Below, one piece after another: positions 16,817-23,786 of a DNA stretch of 64,000 nt (the first letter of the stretch is position 1; every line of letters starts with the position of its first letter). The DNA comes from Prevotellaceae bacterium (GTDB lineage Bacteria; Bacteroidota; Bacteroidia; Bacteroidales; UBA932): contig JAISLK010000037.1 in the NCBI GenBank assembly GCA_031290935.1, forward strand, positions 1 through 64,000. The letters are read 5' to 3'. Under the pieces are notes generated by a model, which saw only the letters and a list, made by a program, of their open reading frames with translations, did no database searches and was not told where the DNA came from. The position numbers and the translations under genes are program-made.

Positions 16817-17959
16817 ATGCAATCCCTCTTTGACGTTACCAATAAACCTCTGAAACAGGCGATAAATAAAGGCTTCGGCAAGGTAGAATGGGGAAAGCCA
16901 AACTATGAATTTTTACAACAATTGCAAAACAACGGCGCAGCTTTTGCCGCCAGGAAAACGCAACACCAGGTACGCGAATTAACAAAAGCCCTTTATGATG
17001 AAAAGGGAAATCTCAAAACGTGGTCGAAATTCAAAGCTGATACGCAAAACACCGTAAAAGATTACAACCAAACATGGCTGCATACCGAATACAACACCGC
17101 CGTCCGCCGCGCGCGCATCGCTTCGATATGGCGCGATACCGAAGAGGCGGAGTTATACGTAAACATGCGCTGGCTTCCCAGCCGCTCTGCGAACCGCCGC
17201 GAAGCGCATGTGTTATTCTACAACCGCGTATTCAAACGCGACAACCCGATTTGGAACAACGGCCCCGGAACTCTCTGGAACTGCAAATGCGGCCTCGAAC
17301 CCACCGATGACCCCGCAGAAGACGGCGGAACACCGGCAGCAGTGAAACCCGCACCCGGTATTGATAACAACCCCGGTGAAAGCGGTGAAATATTTACCCA
17401 ATCACACCCCTACTACAAGTCCCTTACGAAAGCAGAAGAAAAAGCAGCCGCTCAACTTGAAAAAAACAACACATTTACTACTGTCGAGGGCGACGGCGGC
17501 TTCTTAGTACACATATCAAAGGGGCAGAATAAACATGAAATAAAATCCAATTTGGCTTTTGCAAAAAGACTGGTCGGCATCGACAAAGCAGACATCACGC
17601 TGCTGGGCGTTATCAATGAGCCGGGCGCCATAAATTACGACTGTATCCGGCACGCATTTAATGAACAGTGGGAATTGAAAGTACCAAGGGGAAACAATAT
17701 GCAAAGCGCTATTCAACACGAATTAAGAGGTACTAAAAAACATCGCTTTGCATTTGAATTAACCGCAGAACACAATATTCGGCAAATTTTCAAAGGAATT
17801 GAAACAACGTTTATATCGCATAAAAATCGTGCAAAAACAATACAAAAATTAGACTTTCTCCTACCATCCGGGAGGCTATTGAGGTTTGTTCGGAAAGATT
17901 TTGATAGTAGAATTTCGCTACTAAACGCATTTAAATCACAAATGGCTGTTAAAAATTAA
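16817..17959 (+). CDS. Head morphogenesis protein gpF (MuF/SPP1 gp7-like) with toxin-like C-terminus
   Basis: 380 residues from the first ATG, but the frame is open and protein-like back to 16652, including SCDHCHLADKEEP and ALRDLYATGGKGN, so the true product is probably longer (see the frameshift signal). The MuF core spans about residues 1-180. It has LHTEYNTAVRRARIA, the NRREAHVLFYNRVF helix region and a Cys pair in WNCKCG that likely binds metal with neighbouring residues. Residues about 190-380 are a separate, more AT-rich domain. It includes YDCIRHAFNEQWELKVPRGN and LTAEHNIRQIFKGIETTF. Such variable C-termini on gpF proteins are often RNase (PBECR/BECR-fold) effectors; that assignment here is inference. 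Confidence 0.85.
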   Translation: MQSLFDVTNKPLKQAINKGFGKVEWGKPNYEFLQQLQNNGAAFAARKTQHQVRELTKALYDEKGNLKTWSKFKADTQNTVKDYNQTWLHTEYNTAVRRARIASIWRDTEEAELYVNMRWLPSRSANRREAHVLFYNRVFKRDNPIWNNGPGTLWNCKCGLEPTDDPAEDGGTPAAVKPAPGIDNNPGESGEIFTQSHPYYKSLTKAEEKAAAQLEKNNTFTTVEGDGGFLVHISKGQNKHEIKSNLAFAKRLVGIDKADITLLGVINEPGAINYDCIRHAFNEQWELKVPRGNNMQSAIQHELRGTKKHRFAFELTAEHNIRQIFKGIETTFISHKNRAKTIQKLDFLLPSGRLLRFVRKDFDSRISLLNAFKSQMAVKN

Positions 17960-18030
17960 CAGCCACCGCTTGGGGGCGCCATCCGCAGATGTCGCCAAAT
18001 AGAATACAAAGGTAAACAAAAAAAATAACA

Positions 18031-18471
18031 ATGCAAAATTTAATCAAAAAAATTGAAAAAATTCAATACTACCTGAACAGCGGCGTGTTTGAAACCGTCG
18101 GCAGTGAAGCCGTCAGACATTATAAAAAATCCTTCCTGGATGAAGGCTTTACCGACCGGAACCTGAAAAAATGGAAAAACGTAAAACGCCGCCTCAACCC
18201 GCGAGACCCCAAAGCCGCCGCCGCTTCGCTGCCTATCCTTACCGGCAGCGGCGAACTTGCAGACAGCATCAAGTGGGCGCGCGGTTCCGGCCGAACAGTC
18301 GTTATCAGCTCCGACAAAGTATATGCTCAGGTGCATAACGAAGGACTGCGCGCCGGGCGCGGTAAAGGCTTTCAAATGCCAAAACGCCAGTTCATCGGAA
18401 AATCCGCCGAGCTCACCAAAAAAATAAACGCCAAAGTAGCCAAACAAATCAACATTATCGCAAACATCTAA
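18031..18471 (+). CDS. Virion morphogenesis protein (Mu gpG-like)
   Basis: 146 residues. The order SEAVRHYKKSFLDEGFTDRN, then KWKNVKR, PILTGSGELADSIKW and finally PKRQFIGKSAELTKKI is the signature of the phage virion morphogenesis family (gpG / tail completion S). Its role is head-tail joining or tail completion. It follows gpF after a 71-base gap of mixed sequence, as G follows F in Mu. Confidence 0.85.
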   Translation: MQNLIKKIEKIQYYLNSGVFETVGSEAVRHYKKSFLDEGFTDRNLKKWKNVKRRLNPRDPKAAAASLPILTGSGELADSIKWARGSGRTVVISSDKVYAQVHNEGLRAGRGKGFQMPKRQFIGKSAELTKKINAKVAKQINIIANI

Positions 18472-18482
18472 AACACATTAAT

Positions 18483-18959
18483 ATGATACACATTTATTCG
18501 GAAATTGCAAACGCCCTCAAAGAAATTGATGCCCTGAAATGGATAGACATCGCTCCGCGAGTAGAAGAACAAACAAACATCTACCCCGCTGCCTACATCG
18601 GCGTGGATGAACAAACGCCCCTGAACCCCCTCGGCGGAATGAACGGCATCGCTGAAATCATATTTTCTATTGAAATATGGCTCAAACCCTACCATAGCAG
18701 CACAACCAAACCATTAAGTCCTGTACTGAACGACTTAAAAAACAACTTTCAACTCATTGCTGAAATCCGGGAGGCTATTATGGCTTTGGAAACAGAGTAT
18801 GTCCAGGCGACCACCCTCAAAAGTGAAACCGTCGAAAAACAACCCGACGGTTTCTATAAAGTCCTACAACGCTGGGAAGCTATCACACCCATGTGGGATG
18901 AGCAACTGCAACCCTTACCCGACAATATGCCGCGGCCGAAGTTGGTAATGGAAGGATAA
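18483..18959 (+). CDS. Tail terminator-type protein (Mu gp37-like)
   Basis: 158 residues. The N-terminal part (IYSEIANALKEIDALKWIDI) is a helix, followed by beta strands (IYPAAYIGVDEQ, IAEIIFSIEIWLKP) and a C-terminal ALETEYVQATTLKSETVEKQ. This layout fits the tail-terminator/gp37 (DUF1834-like) group. It is the last gene of the plus unit and ends 7 bases before the convergent minus-strand gene. Function is inferred from position and predicted fold. Confidence 0.6.
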   Translation: MIHIYSEIANALKEIDALKWIDIAPRVEEQTNIYPAAYIGVDEQTPLNPLGGMNGIAEIIFSIEIWLKPYHSSTTKPLSPVLNDLKNNFQLIAEIREAIMALETEYVQATTLKSETVEKQPDGFYKVLQRWEAITPMWDEQLQPLPDNMPRPKLVMEG

Positions 18960-18966
18960 AAGATTA

Positions 18967-19629
18967 TCAGAAAAATAAAGACTTATCAATAAAATGATGC
19001 GGCATATTGCATTCTATCTTTTTTCCTATGTCAATAAATTGTTGATTCTTTTCATATAGGTATATGTCTAAGTCCCTGCTATCAATATATTGATAATCTA
19101 AATAGGTGTTTTCATGCTCTTTTTTTATCTCCTTATGTATGCCATTTAATTCATAGACCAATGGTTTAAACCATTCTACATATTCATAAATCTTACTTTT
19201 AATCCTATCATTATCAGATAATATAAACTTGTCTGTAAAGTAAAAATTTTCAAACATATACAACTCATGAATACCAGAAAAATATATGGCATTTATCATT
19301 GCGCCTAATTCGGATATTACGTAATAATAGTTTAAAAGTGGTTTATTTTTAAGTTTTCTGAATAGTATGGAGCGCTCTTTGTTTACTCTCATGTACAAAA
19401 TAAATTTTTTCCGCAAATCATAAGTGCCTTCCGCCTCTATGACGTCAATGAGCGCAAAAGCCTCTTCATACTTCTTTTCTCTTTTCAAAACAGCAAGACG
19501 TGCAAAATTTTTTTCTTGTATTTCATCATTTCTTCTGTATGGCGGTATGACCGTTCTTATTTCTTGATTTTTACATGCCAGAAAAAAATTGGCTAAAAAT
19601 ATATAGGTACTTGTTTTCATAGTTTCCAC
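18967..19629 (-). CDS. AT-rich accessory gene (possible moron lipoprotein)
   Basis: 220 residues, unknown family. Its DNA is much richer in A and T than the genes on either side, and codon use differs, suggesting later acquisition. The start MKTSTYIFLANFFLACKNQE (from the second ATG, 19620) looks like a short signal sequence with a lipobox-like LAC. Then come charged helices (LAVLKREKKYEEAFALIDVI, a TPR-like look) and many Tyr/Lys. It is transcribed against the plus unit and lies behind a terminator, so it probably has its own promoter and may be expressed in the lysogen. Superinfection exclusion or immunity to the gpF C-terminal domain are possibilities only. Confidence 0.6.
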   Translation of the reverse strand: METMKTSTYIFLANFFLACKNQEIRTVIPPYRRNDEIQEKNFARLAVLKREKKYEEAFALIDVIEAEGTYDLRKKFILYMRVNKERSILFRKLKNKPLLNYYYVISELGAMINAIYFSGIHELYMFENFYFTDKFILSDNDRIKSKIYEYVEWFKPLVYELNGIHKEIKKEHENTYLDYQYIDSRDLDIYLYEKNQQFIDIGKKIECNMPHHFIDKSLFF

Positions 19630-19637
19630 AAATCTAC

Positions 19638-19663
19638 AAAAAAAGCGGGAATCTATCCCGCTT
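19638..19663 (-). terminator. Intrinsic terminator of the minus-strand early/BRO unit
   Basis: AAGCGGGA and TCCCGCTT form an 8-bp stem with a 5-base loop. On the minus strand it is followed by seven T. It lies 10 bases after the last gene of the BRO unit. It could also work weakly on the plus strand (CTTTT). Confidence 0.85.
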
Positions 19664-19672
19664 CTTTTAAAA

Positions 19673-19885
19673 TTATTTATCTGTCATTTTTCGGGCGACC
19701 TCCCACGGCGGCCGTAATTCATCTAATAACATAGCCAGATGAGCAAACCCATCACTGCGCATATTGTCTTGATTTATAATGCCAAATAAAAAAGCAATTT
19801 CACTCTGTAGCTCCTGCCAACATTCCACAGGGTTGCCACTCGTGTTTACCTCTATCGTGTAGCTCTTTTCATTAAACTGTACCAT
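19673..19885 (-). CDS. Small hypothetical phage protein after BRO gene
   Basis: 70 residues from MVQFNEKSYTIEVN, whose ATG overlaps the end of the BRO gene by 14 bases; upstream in-frame ATGs at 19915 and 19957 would give larger overlaps and are less likely. The sequence has CWQELQSEIAFLFG and AMLLDELRPPWEVARK, probably two helices. No family recognised. It is the last gene before the terminator. Confidence 0.55.
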   Translation of the reverse strand: MVQFNEKSYTIEVNTSGNPVECWQELQSEIAFLFGIINQDNMRSDGFAHLAMLLDELRPPWEVARKMTDK

Positions 19886-20639
19886 GGTCAGCGCCTCCTT
19901 TATTCTTTCTTGCATGTTGATTCCCGATGGGCGCGCCCCGCTTCCCATTATAGACAAGCGGAAGGGCTACCGCCTCCGCATTTGGCTCTACCGGCAAACC
20001 GAGCAACTGCCGGCGCATCAAATCGGGATTAGTATAAAGCATATTGCTTTCGCGGTTCTGCCTGGCACGGCGATACAGCGCCGCAAGTATCCGGTTACTG
20101 CGGTTATACCCGTTCAGCGTCCGATTAACACTTTGCACACTAACTCCCAATTCTATCGCTATTTCCTTCTGGTCGCCGCGATTAAGGCTTTCCCCGATGA
20201 GCCACAAAAGATTCAAGATATCGGCATTAACCAACTCCCCACGCCGGATATATTGTCGTGGCGGCGATGACCTCATTCTGTATTCGCCGGTCTTCCGTAA
20301 CGAGGGCAGCACCTCGCCGGTTACCCACTTCCGAAATATTTTTGCCTCCGGTTTCCGCGACTGGAATATCAGATTATACAGGCCGGATTCGCTCACAAAC
20401 GTTGCTACCTGCGTTCCTCCGAGGGGGTCGGTAATACCGACCCCCTCGCGTTCGTCATCGTCAAGGCGGCTTAAAGCATCATTGTGATTGCCGATGCCCA
20501 ATGCCCTGCACACATCCTTGCCGCGAAACCACGGCTCATTGTTAATTACTTCAACCCGAATGGGCTGATTACTTGGATTAAAGGTAAACACCTTTACTTC
20601 TTGCGACAGTAAGTTGTCAGCTTCATGTTTGTTTAACAT
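19872..20639 (-). CDS. BRO-N domain antirepressor-like protein
   Basis: 255 residues from the ATG at 20639, which has an A/T-rich leader; an upstream in-frame ATG (20702) would place the start inside the structured leader and across a terminator-like hairpin. Residues about 15-115 are a BRO-N domain: PWFRGKDVCRALGIGNHNDA, then ATFVSESGLYNLIFQSRKPE and FRKWVTGEVLPSLRKTGEY. The second half has a helix-turn-helix, KEIAIELGVSVQSVNRTLNG. BRO proteins bind DNA and often act as phage antirepressors or regulators. It has its own promoter and a structured leader. Confidence 0.85.
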   Translation of the reverse strand: MLNKHEADNLLSQEVKVFTFNPSNQPIRVEVINNEPWFRGKDVCRALGIGNHNDALSRLDDDEREGVGITDPLGGTQVATFVSESGLYNLIFQSRKPEAKIFRKWVTGEVLPSLRKTGEYRMRSSPPRQYIRRGELVNADILNLLWLIGESLNRGDQKEIAIELGVSVQSVNRTLNGYNRSNRILAALYRRARQNRESNMLYTNPDLMRRQLLGLPVEPNAEAVALPLVYNGKRGAPIGNQHARKNKGGADHGTV

Positions 20640-20666
20640 AACGTAAATTTTTTTGTCATGTGGATG

Positions 20667-20691
20667 AAAAAAACGGCGTCCACTTCCCGTT
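20667..20691 (-). terminator. Terminator-like hairpin in the BRO leader
   Basis: On the minus strand AACGG and CCGTT pair around a 10-base loop, and the stem runs directly into seven T. It lies between the structured RNA (20822-20703) and the BRO start codon (20639). The CCGTT side could instead pair with a distant AACGGCGT at 20755-20748. Confidence 0.5.
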
Positions 20692-20702
20692 GACAAGTCC
20701 AT

Positions 20703-20822
20703 TTACAAAGGGCTGTCATAGCTATTACAGCTACGACACGGGGTTGAACGCCGTTATGTTGTGTTATGGGCATAAAAAATACCCGTAATGCAGCATTCGG
20801 GCAGGTTCACTACCCTTTGTAA
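20703..20822 (-). ncRNA. Candidate structured leader RNA or small RNA upstream of BRO gene
   Basis: The minus-strand transcript would start about 8 bases before a 10-bp closing stem, TTACAAAGGG with CCCTTTGTAA, 100 bases apart. Inside are a 9-bp hairpin GTCGTAGCT/AGCTATGAC, a 6-bp hairpin GGGTAT/ATGCCC, and an alternative CCCGAATG/CATTACGGG stem that shares GGG with it. Two pairs are G-U on this strand but would be A-C on the other, so the fold favours minus-strand RNA. A terminator-like hairpin follows. It could be a cis attenuator for the BRO gene or a separate small RNA of about 165 nt. I recognise no known family. Confidence 0.6.
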
Positions 20823-20837
20823 TTAAACTTGTCGCTG

Positions 20838-20845
20838 CAAAGATA
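20838..20845 (-). promoter_or_regulatory. Promoter -7 box TATCTTTG for the BRO leader
   Basis: CAAAGATA on the plus strand is TATCTTTG on the minus strand, a strong match to TAnnTTTG. The expected start point, near 20830, is just ahead of the structured RNA. Confidence 0.7.
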
Positions 20846-20888
20846 CACAATTTTTTTTAAAATCCACATGATTGATTAATATTTTTGT

Positions 20889-21110
20889 TTAATTACTATT
20901 CTCCGGCTTTAACAGTTCCGCCAGTTCCCGCTTTGCCGGCTCCCCCAGCCAGCGATAAAACGTTTTCAACGAAATAAAAAAACGCGGATAAATAACATTT
21001 TTATATACCCAAATCTGCGAAACGCCCCGGCCTGTCTGCTCCAATGTGACGTTCTGCACCTCCACCACTTTTCGCAAGTAATTTAACCGATTCTTCTGTG
21101 TTATTCCCAT
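20889..21110 (-). CDS. Small phage protein with helix-turn-helix-like sequence
   Basis: 73 residues, basic. It begins MGITQKNRLNYLRKVVEVQN. The middle reads GVSQIWVYKNVIYPRFFISL and the end KTFYRWLGEPAKRELAELLK. This looks like a small regulator of the kind found at the end of early operons in Bacteroidota phages, but no family is recognised. It is the last gene before the BRO promoter and has no obvious terminator, so early transcription may run on into the BRO leader. Confidence 0.6.
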   Translation of the reverse strand: MGITQKNRLNYLRKVVEVQNVTLEQTGRGVSQIWVYKNVIYPRFFISLKTFYRWLGEPAKRELAELLKPENSN

Positions 21111-21133
21111 TATTAACCCCCTTTAACTTCTAT

Positions 21134-21451
21134 TTATTTTCCTAATTTTTTCGTCTCAAATTTCGGGCACAACTGCCACAAAATCGCTGTTGCCGTGTCC
21201 CCCGCATGAGGTATCCCCCAACGCATATCCCGCATCACACCATACAACGCATACGCCTCCGAAAGAGTCAACTGAAACGGCCGGTCATTGATGTAAACAA
21301 ACCGCAACGCATACCGCCGGTAAAACTCCGCGAGCACATAATACTCCAACTCACGTTCTCGCTGAAATACCCGGTCATTAAACAAACCAACCAGCATAGC
21401 GCCCAATACACTTACCTGATAAACCGTTAACTTTAATTTAATCTTTTTCAT
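21134..21451 (-). CDS. Hypothetical early phage protein
   Basis: 105 residues, not recognised. The start MKKIKLKLTVYQVSVLGAML is basic then hydrophobic. The rest is rich in aromatic residues and Arg (ELEYYVLAEFYRRYALRFVY) and ends with Lys. It probably folds as a small helical bundle. It lies 12 bases after a 53-residue gene and is in the same operon. Confidence 0.6.
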   Translation of the reverse strand: MKKIKLKLTVYQVSVLGAMLVGLFNDRVFQRERELEYYVLAEFYRRYALRFVYINDRPFQLTLSEAYALYGVMRDMRWGIPHAGDTATAILWQLCPKFETKKLGK

Positions 21452-21463
21452 AACTCAATCCTT

Positions 21464-21625
21464 TTAAAACGTATAACTTCCAAAACAAAGTAATACATCG
21501 CCCCAGGTGATTATTACTTTTTCCCCCGCCTCATCCCGGCAGCACAACTTATCGCAACCGTTCACATCCGGCTCCCCAATGCGCCACAAGTACAGTAACC
21601 GGTTATCTTTTGTCAAAATTTTCAT
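21464..21625 (-). CDS. 53-residue early phage protein
   Basis: A short open frame in the 193-base gap between the methylase and the 105-residue gene. It starts MKILTKDNRLLYLWRIGEPD and contains VNGCDKLCC and ITWGDVLLCFG. Three to four Cys and a compact beta-like pattern suggest a small stable fold. The spacing (18 bases from the methylase end, 12 bases to the next start) fits an operon gene. Family unknown. Confidence 0.6.
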   Translation of the reverse strand: MKILTKDNRLLYLWRIGEPDVNGCDKLCCRDEAGEKVIITWGDVLLCFGSYTF

Positions 21626-21643
21626 CGCTTCTTGCTATTTTAT

Positions 21644-22294
21644 CTATTTATTTGCCTTAAAAAATGCCTCTGCAAACCCTGCCGGCGTGATGGCACGGAT
21701 GGCGGCGCGGTCTAAATTCAAATGCTTATACTCATCCGGAGCCACCAGCTTTGCCCAATCGCGCCCATTAGCCCTATGACCAATACCTGTCGTTATGCGC
21801 TCCGGACGCACCTTTACCGTCGGCTTCGGCGTGTTAAAATAGCCCCAAATATCTGTTGTTTTTACGGCAGCAGTACCAAACTGCCATTGTTCAAAAGTAA
21901 AGGCCGGTTTGCCCATGAATTGCCGCAGGAACCCGCGCGGATTTTCCATTGCCCAAAATTTCACATGCCCATAAGTGCGGCAATGCCATATAATATCCAT
22001 ACATGCACGCACTACTTCCATAGCGCCCTCGAAATCGCGGTACATGGCGCCCTTCGCGATACTGAACTCTGTGCAAGGGGGCGCGGCAAGAATGCCATGT
22101 ATCTCAGAAAATGGATATGCGTGATGCCAACCATCATGATAAATGTGCAAGTCCCTTTTAGAATAGCCGTTTTTTGTAACATCGTAGTCCGGCAATGTCA
22201 GCACATGCACATCATATCCCGCATCGCGATACGGCTTGCTCCATGCACCCGTGCCGCCGCACAAATCAAGTATTATTTTATTTTTATTATTCAT
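21644..22294 (-). CDS. DNA cytosine-C5 methyltransferase-like protein
   Basis: 216 residues. The SAM-binding motif is DLCGGTGAWSKPYRDAGYDV at about 10-29. The catalytic loop is AAPPCTEFS (Pro-Cys motif IV) and motif VI appears as ENPRGFLRQF. This order is that of C5-cytosine methylases, but the protein is short and the target-recognition part is small, as in phage orphan methylases. It probably protects phage DNA or alters gene expression. No restriction partner is nearby. Its ATG overlaps the stop of the small membrane gene upstream by 8 bases (ATGAATAA). Confidence 0.85.
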   Translation of the reverse strand: MNNKNKIILDLCGGTGAWSKPYRDAGYDVHVLTLPDYDVTKNGYSKRDLHIYHDGWHHAYPFSEIHGILAAPPCTEFSIAKGAMYRDFEGAMEVVRACMDIIWHCRTYGHVKFWAMENPRGFLRQFMGKPAFTFEQWQFGTAAVKTTDIWGYFNTPKPTVKVRPERITTGIGHRANGRDWAKLVAPDEYKHLNLDRAAIRAITPAGFAEAFFKANK

Positions 22295-22406
22295 ATAAAT
22301 TCGTTAAAATTCGCGTAATTTGTAAATTAAAAAGGAACGCCGGCCAAACCAAAAAAACTATAACCAATAAAACAAAACACCGGCGCACCTTTATTACCTT
22401 ATTCAT
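22287..22406 (-). CDS. 39-residue single-span membrane protein
   Basis: MNKVIKVRRCFVLLVIVFLV continues with WPAFLF: a basic N-terminus and one membrane segment (about 10-28). Both ends overlap neighbours by 8 bases with the same ATGAATAA arrangement, so the gene is very likely real and translationally coupled. A holin-like or superinfection role is possible but not shown; it sits in the early operon, which argues against lysis. Confidence 0.65.
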   Translation of the reverse strand: MNKVIKVRRCFVLLVIVFLVWPAFLFNLQITRILTNLYE

Positions 22407-22572
22407 CCCCGAAGGGCGTGTAGCCTTCGCTGTATGGGTTATACTCTTCCGGATTGCGCAACGCATCGCCGGAGGCATTGTAGAACGTGTCCGTTTCCGG
22501 ATTGTAATATTCCCGCGACCCGGAAGGTGGATAATACCGCCTTCCAAACATCTGTATATCTTCTGCGCTCAT
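22399..22572 (-). CDS. 57-residue acidic Tyr/Pro-rich protein
   Basis: The frame reads MSAEDIQMFGRRYYPPSGSR, then EYYNPETDTFYNASGDALRN and a Pro/Tyr/Glu-rich end. Its ATG overlaps the DUF3164 stop (ATGA), and its stop overlaps the next ATG. The composition suggests a disordered, possibly DNA-mimic or adaptor protein. Family unknown. Confidence 0.65.
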   Translation of the reverse strand: MSAEDIQMFGRRYYPPSGSREYYNPETDTFYNASGDALRNPEEYNPYSEGYTPFGDE

Positions 22573-23186
22573 AATATACTTGAAAAATTTAAATCTATAA
22601 CTTGGTAAGAACCATCCTCCTGACGTTCCGAAATGCGGTAGTATGTCCGACTATCCGGGCGACGAATGCTTTGTTTCAGGAGCGCGAGGCTCTCTTGGAA
22701 TAAGGCATCCTTTATCTTGTCCTCATAGCGCAATAAGCTCATCACCTTCTTTGCGTCCAGCTTGCCGCGCGTGGTTGCAAAGGCGTCGGTTACAAGTTGT
22801 TTCACAAAATCGTGCTTACTCTCAACGCTGACGTTCAGGAACTCATCGAGTTTCTCCTTACATGCCTTAATGGTAAGGTCGTCGAACTCGATACGTTCGT
22901 TCACCGACACCTCAATTTTCACGCTTCGGTTAAAATTAAACCACGTATAGTTACCCTTCCCGTCGCCCTTGGCGCGCAGGTCTTCCATTGACTTAGTAAA
23001 CACCTCGTCGTTCAGTCGCCGCGAAAGCTCTTTAAACTCCCGCAGTTTCTCATTCAACGACTTCGCACGTATCAATAGTGTATGCGCGTGCCGTTCCTTC
23101 AACTTGTCGCTTCCATTCAGGTACATCGTCGGTACTTCCCTTCCCGCCTCATCTACCCATGTCTTCTGTTTTAATTCCTGTTTCAT
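22569..23186 (-). CDS. DUF3164 family phage protein
   Basis: 205 residues from MKQELKQKTWVDEAGREVPT (ATG 23186); the longer frame from 23228 adds 14 residues without a leader. The pattern WVDEAGREVP, LLIRAKSLNEKLREFKELSR, WFNFNRSVKIEVSVNERIEF and a long helical C-terminus fits DUF3164, a family typical of transposable Mu-like phages. Its role is unknown; the position in early operons suggests replication or regulation. The N-terminal half looks like a coiled coil, the C-terminal half like a DNA-binding helical domain. Confidence 0.85.
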   Translation of the reverse strand: MKQELKQKTWVDEAGREVPTMYLNGSDKLKERHAHTLLIRAKSLNEKLREFKELSRRLNDEVFTKSMEDLRAKGDGKGNYTWFNFNRSVKIEVSVNERIEFDDLTIKACKEKLDEFLNVSVESKHDFVKQLVTDAFATTRGKLDAKKVMSLLRYEDKIKDALFQESLALLKQSIRRPDSRTYYRISERQEDGSYQVIDLNFSSIL

Positions 23187-23270
23187 AATTTTATTTTTAT
23201 TTAATTTGTAATTGTATCCCAAAACCATATTCGCGCATCAGCACATCTTCCTGCCGTGTAGGGGGGGTGA

Positions 23271-23378
23271 TTCAGTGGTGAAAGGGCGATAAATAGTGCG
23301 CTGGCGCGTGATAATATCACTGCCCTTGCGACGCGCCCGGTAAATCATACCATACATCCGCTGTTTATTACTTGTCAT
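23271..23378 (-). CDS. 35-residue basic peptide
   Basis: A short frame, MTSNKQRMYGMIYRARRKGS then DIITRQRTIYRPFHH, just downstream of the GemA-like gene with an overlapping-operon spacing. Strongly basic. Without conservation data it is only a candidate. Confidence 0.35.
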
Positions 23379-23380
23379 AC

Positions 23381-23779
23381 TTATAAATTCTTAATTCGTT
23401 TCGCCACCTTCTGTTTATTCAAAAACTCATAATACACCGCCCGCAGTTCCGACAGCGTAATATCATTAAACGCCTTGCGCTGTGCCGCCCGGCACGCTAT
23501 CGCCTTTATCATATCCGCCGTATGCTCCGTATTACACAACTGCAACCAGCGCCCAATACTCGCCATCACCCGCTTCCGCCACAAATCAAACTCATTCCCC
23601 CGCACATGCTGCGTCCGAACCTTACCATCCAGCATCGCCACCATCAGCTGGTACTCGTGCGTATGCATAGCTGTTAAGCTATCCGTCCGCCCCTCTGTGA
23701 ACTGCATCACCAGCCCCTCCTTATCCGCCCCGGGCAACTGTGCCAGTAATGCGTAAAATTTACGATAATTACGTGTCAT
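23381..23779 (-). CDS. Mu gp16 / GemA-like early protein
   Basis: 132 residues. The start NYRKFYALLAQLPGADKEGL followed by EYQLMVAMLDGK resembles the gp16/GemA-like group, whose members start with a helix and then a short Lys/Gly segment. The C-terminal half is helical (AIACRAAQRKAFNDITLSEL). GemA in Mu affects host gene expression and supercoiling. Family call is moderate and rests partly on its place after MuB and before DUF3164. Confidence 0.6.
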   Translation of the reverse strand: MTRNYRKFYALLAQLPGADKEGLVMQFTEGRTDSLTAMHTHEYQLMVAMLDGKVRTQHVRGNEFDLWRKRVMASIGRWLQLCNTEHTADMIKAIACRAAQRKAFNDITLSELRAVYYEFLNKQKVAKRIKNL

Positions 23780-23786
23780 ATGACTC

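Noticed and set aside
17960-18030. Possible terminator between gpF and gpG (TTGGGGGCG with CGCCAA)
   Set aside because: The stem is interrupted and no T-run follows; the plus unit probably continues through it.
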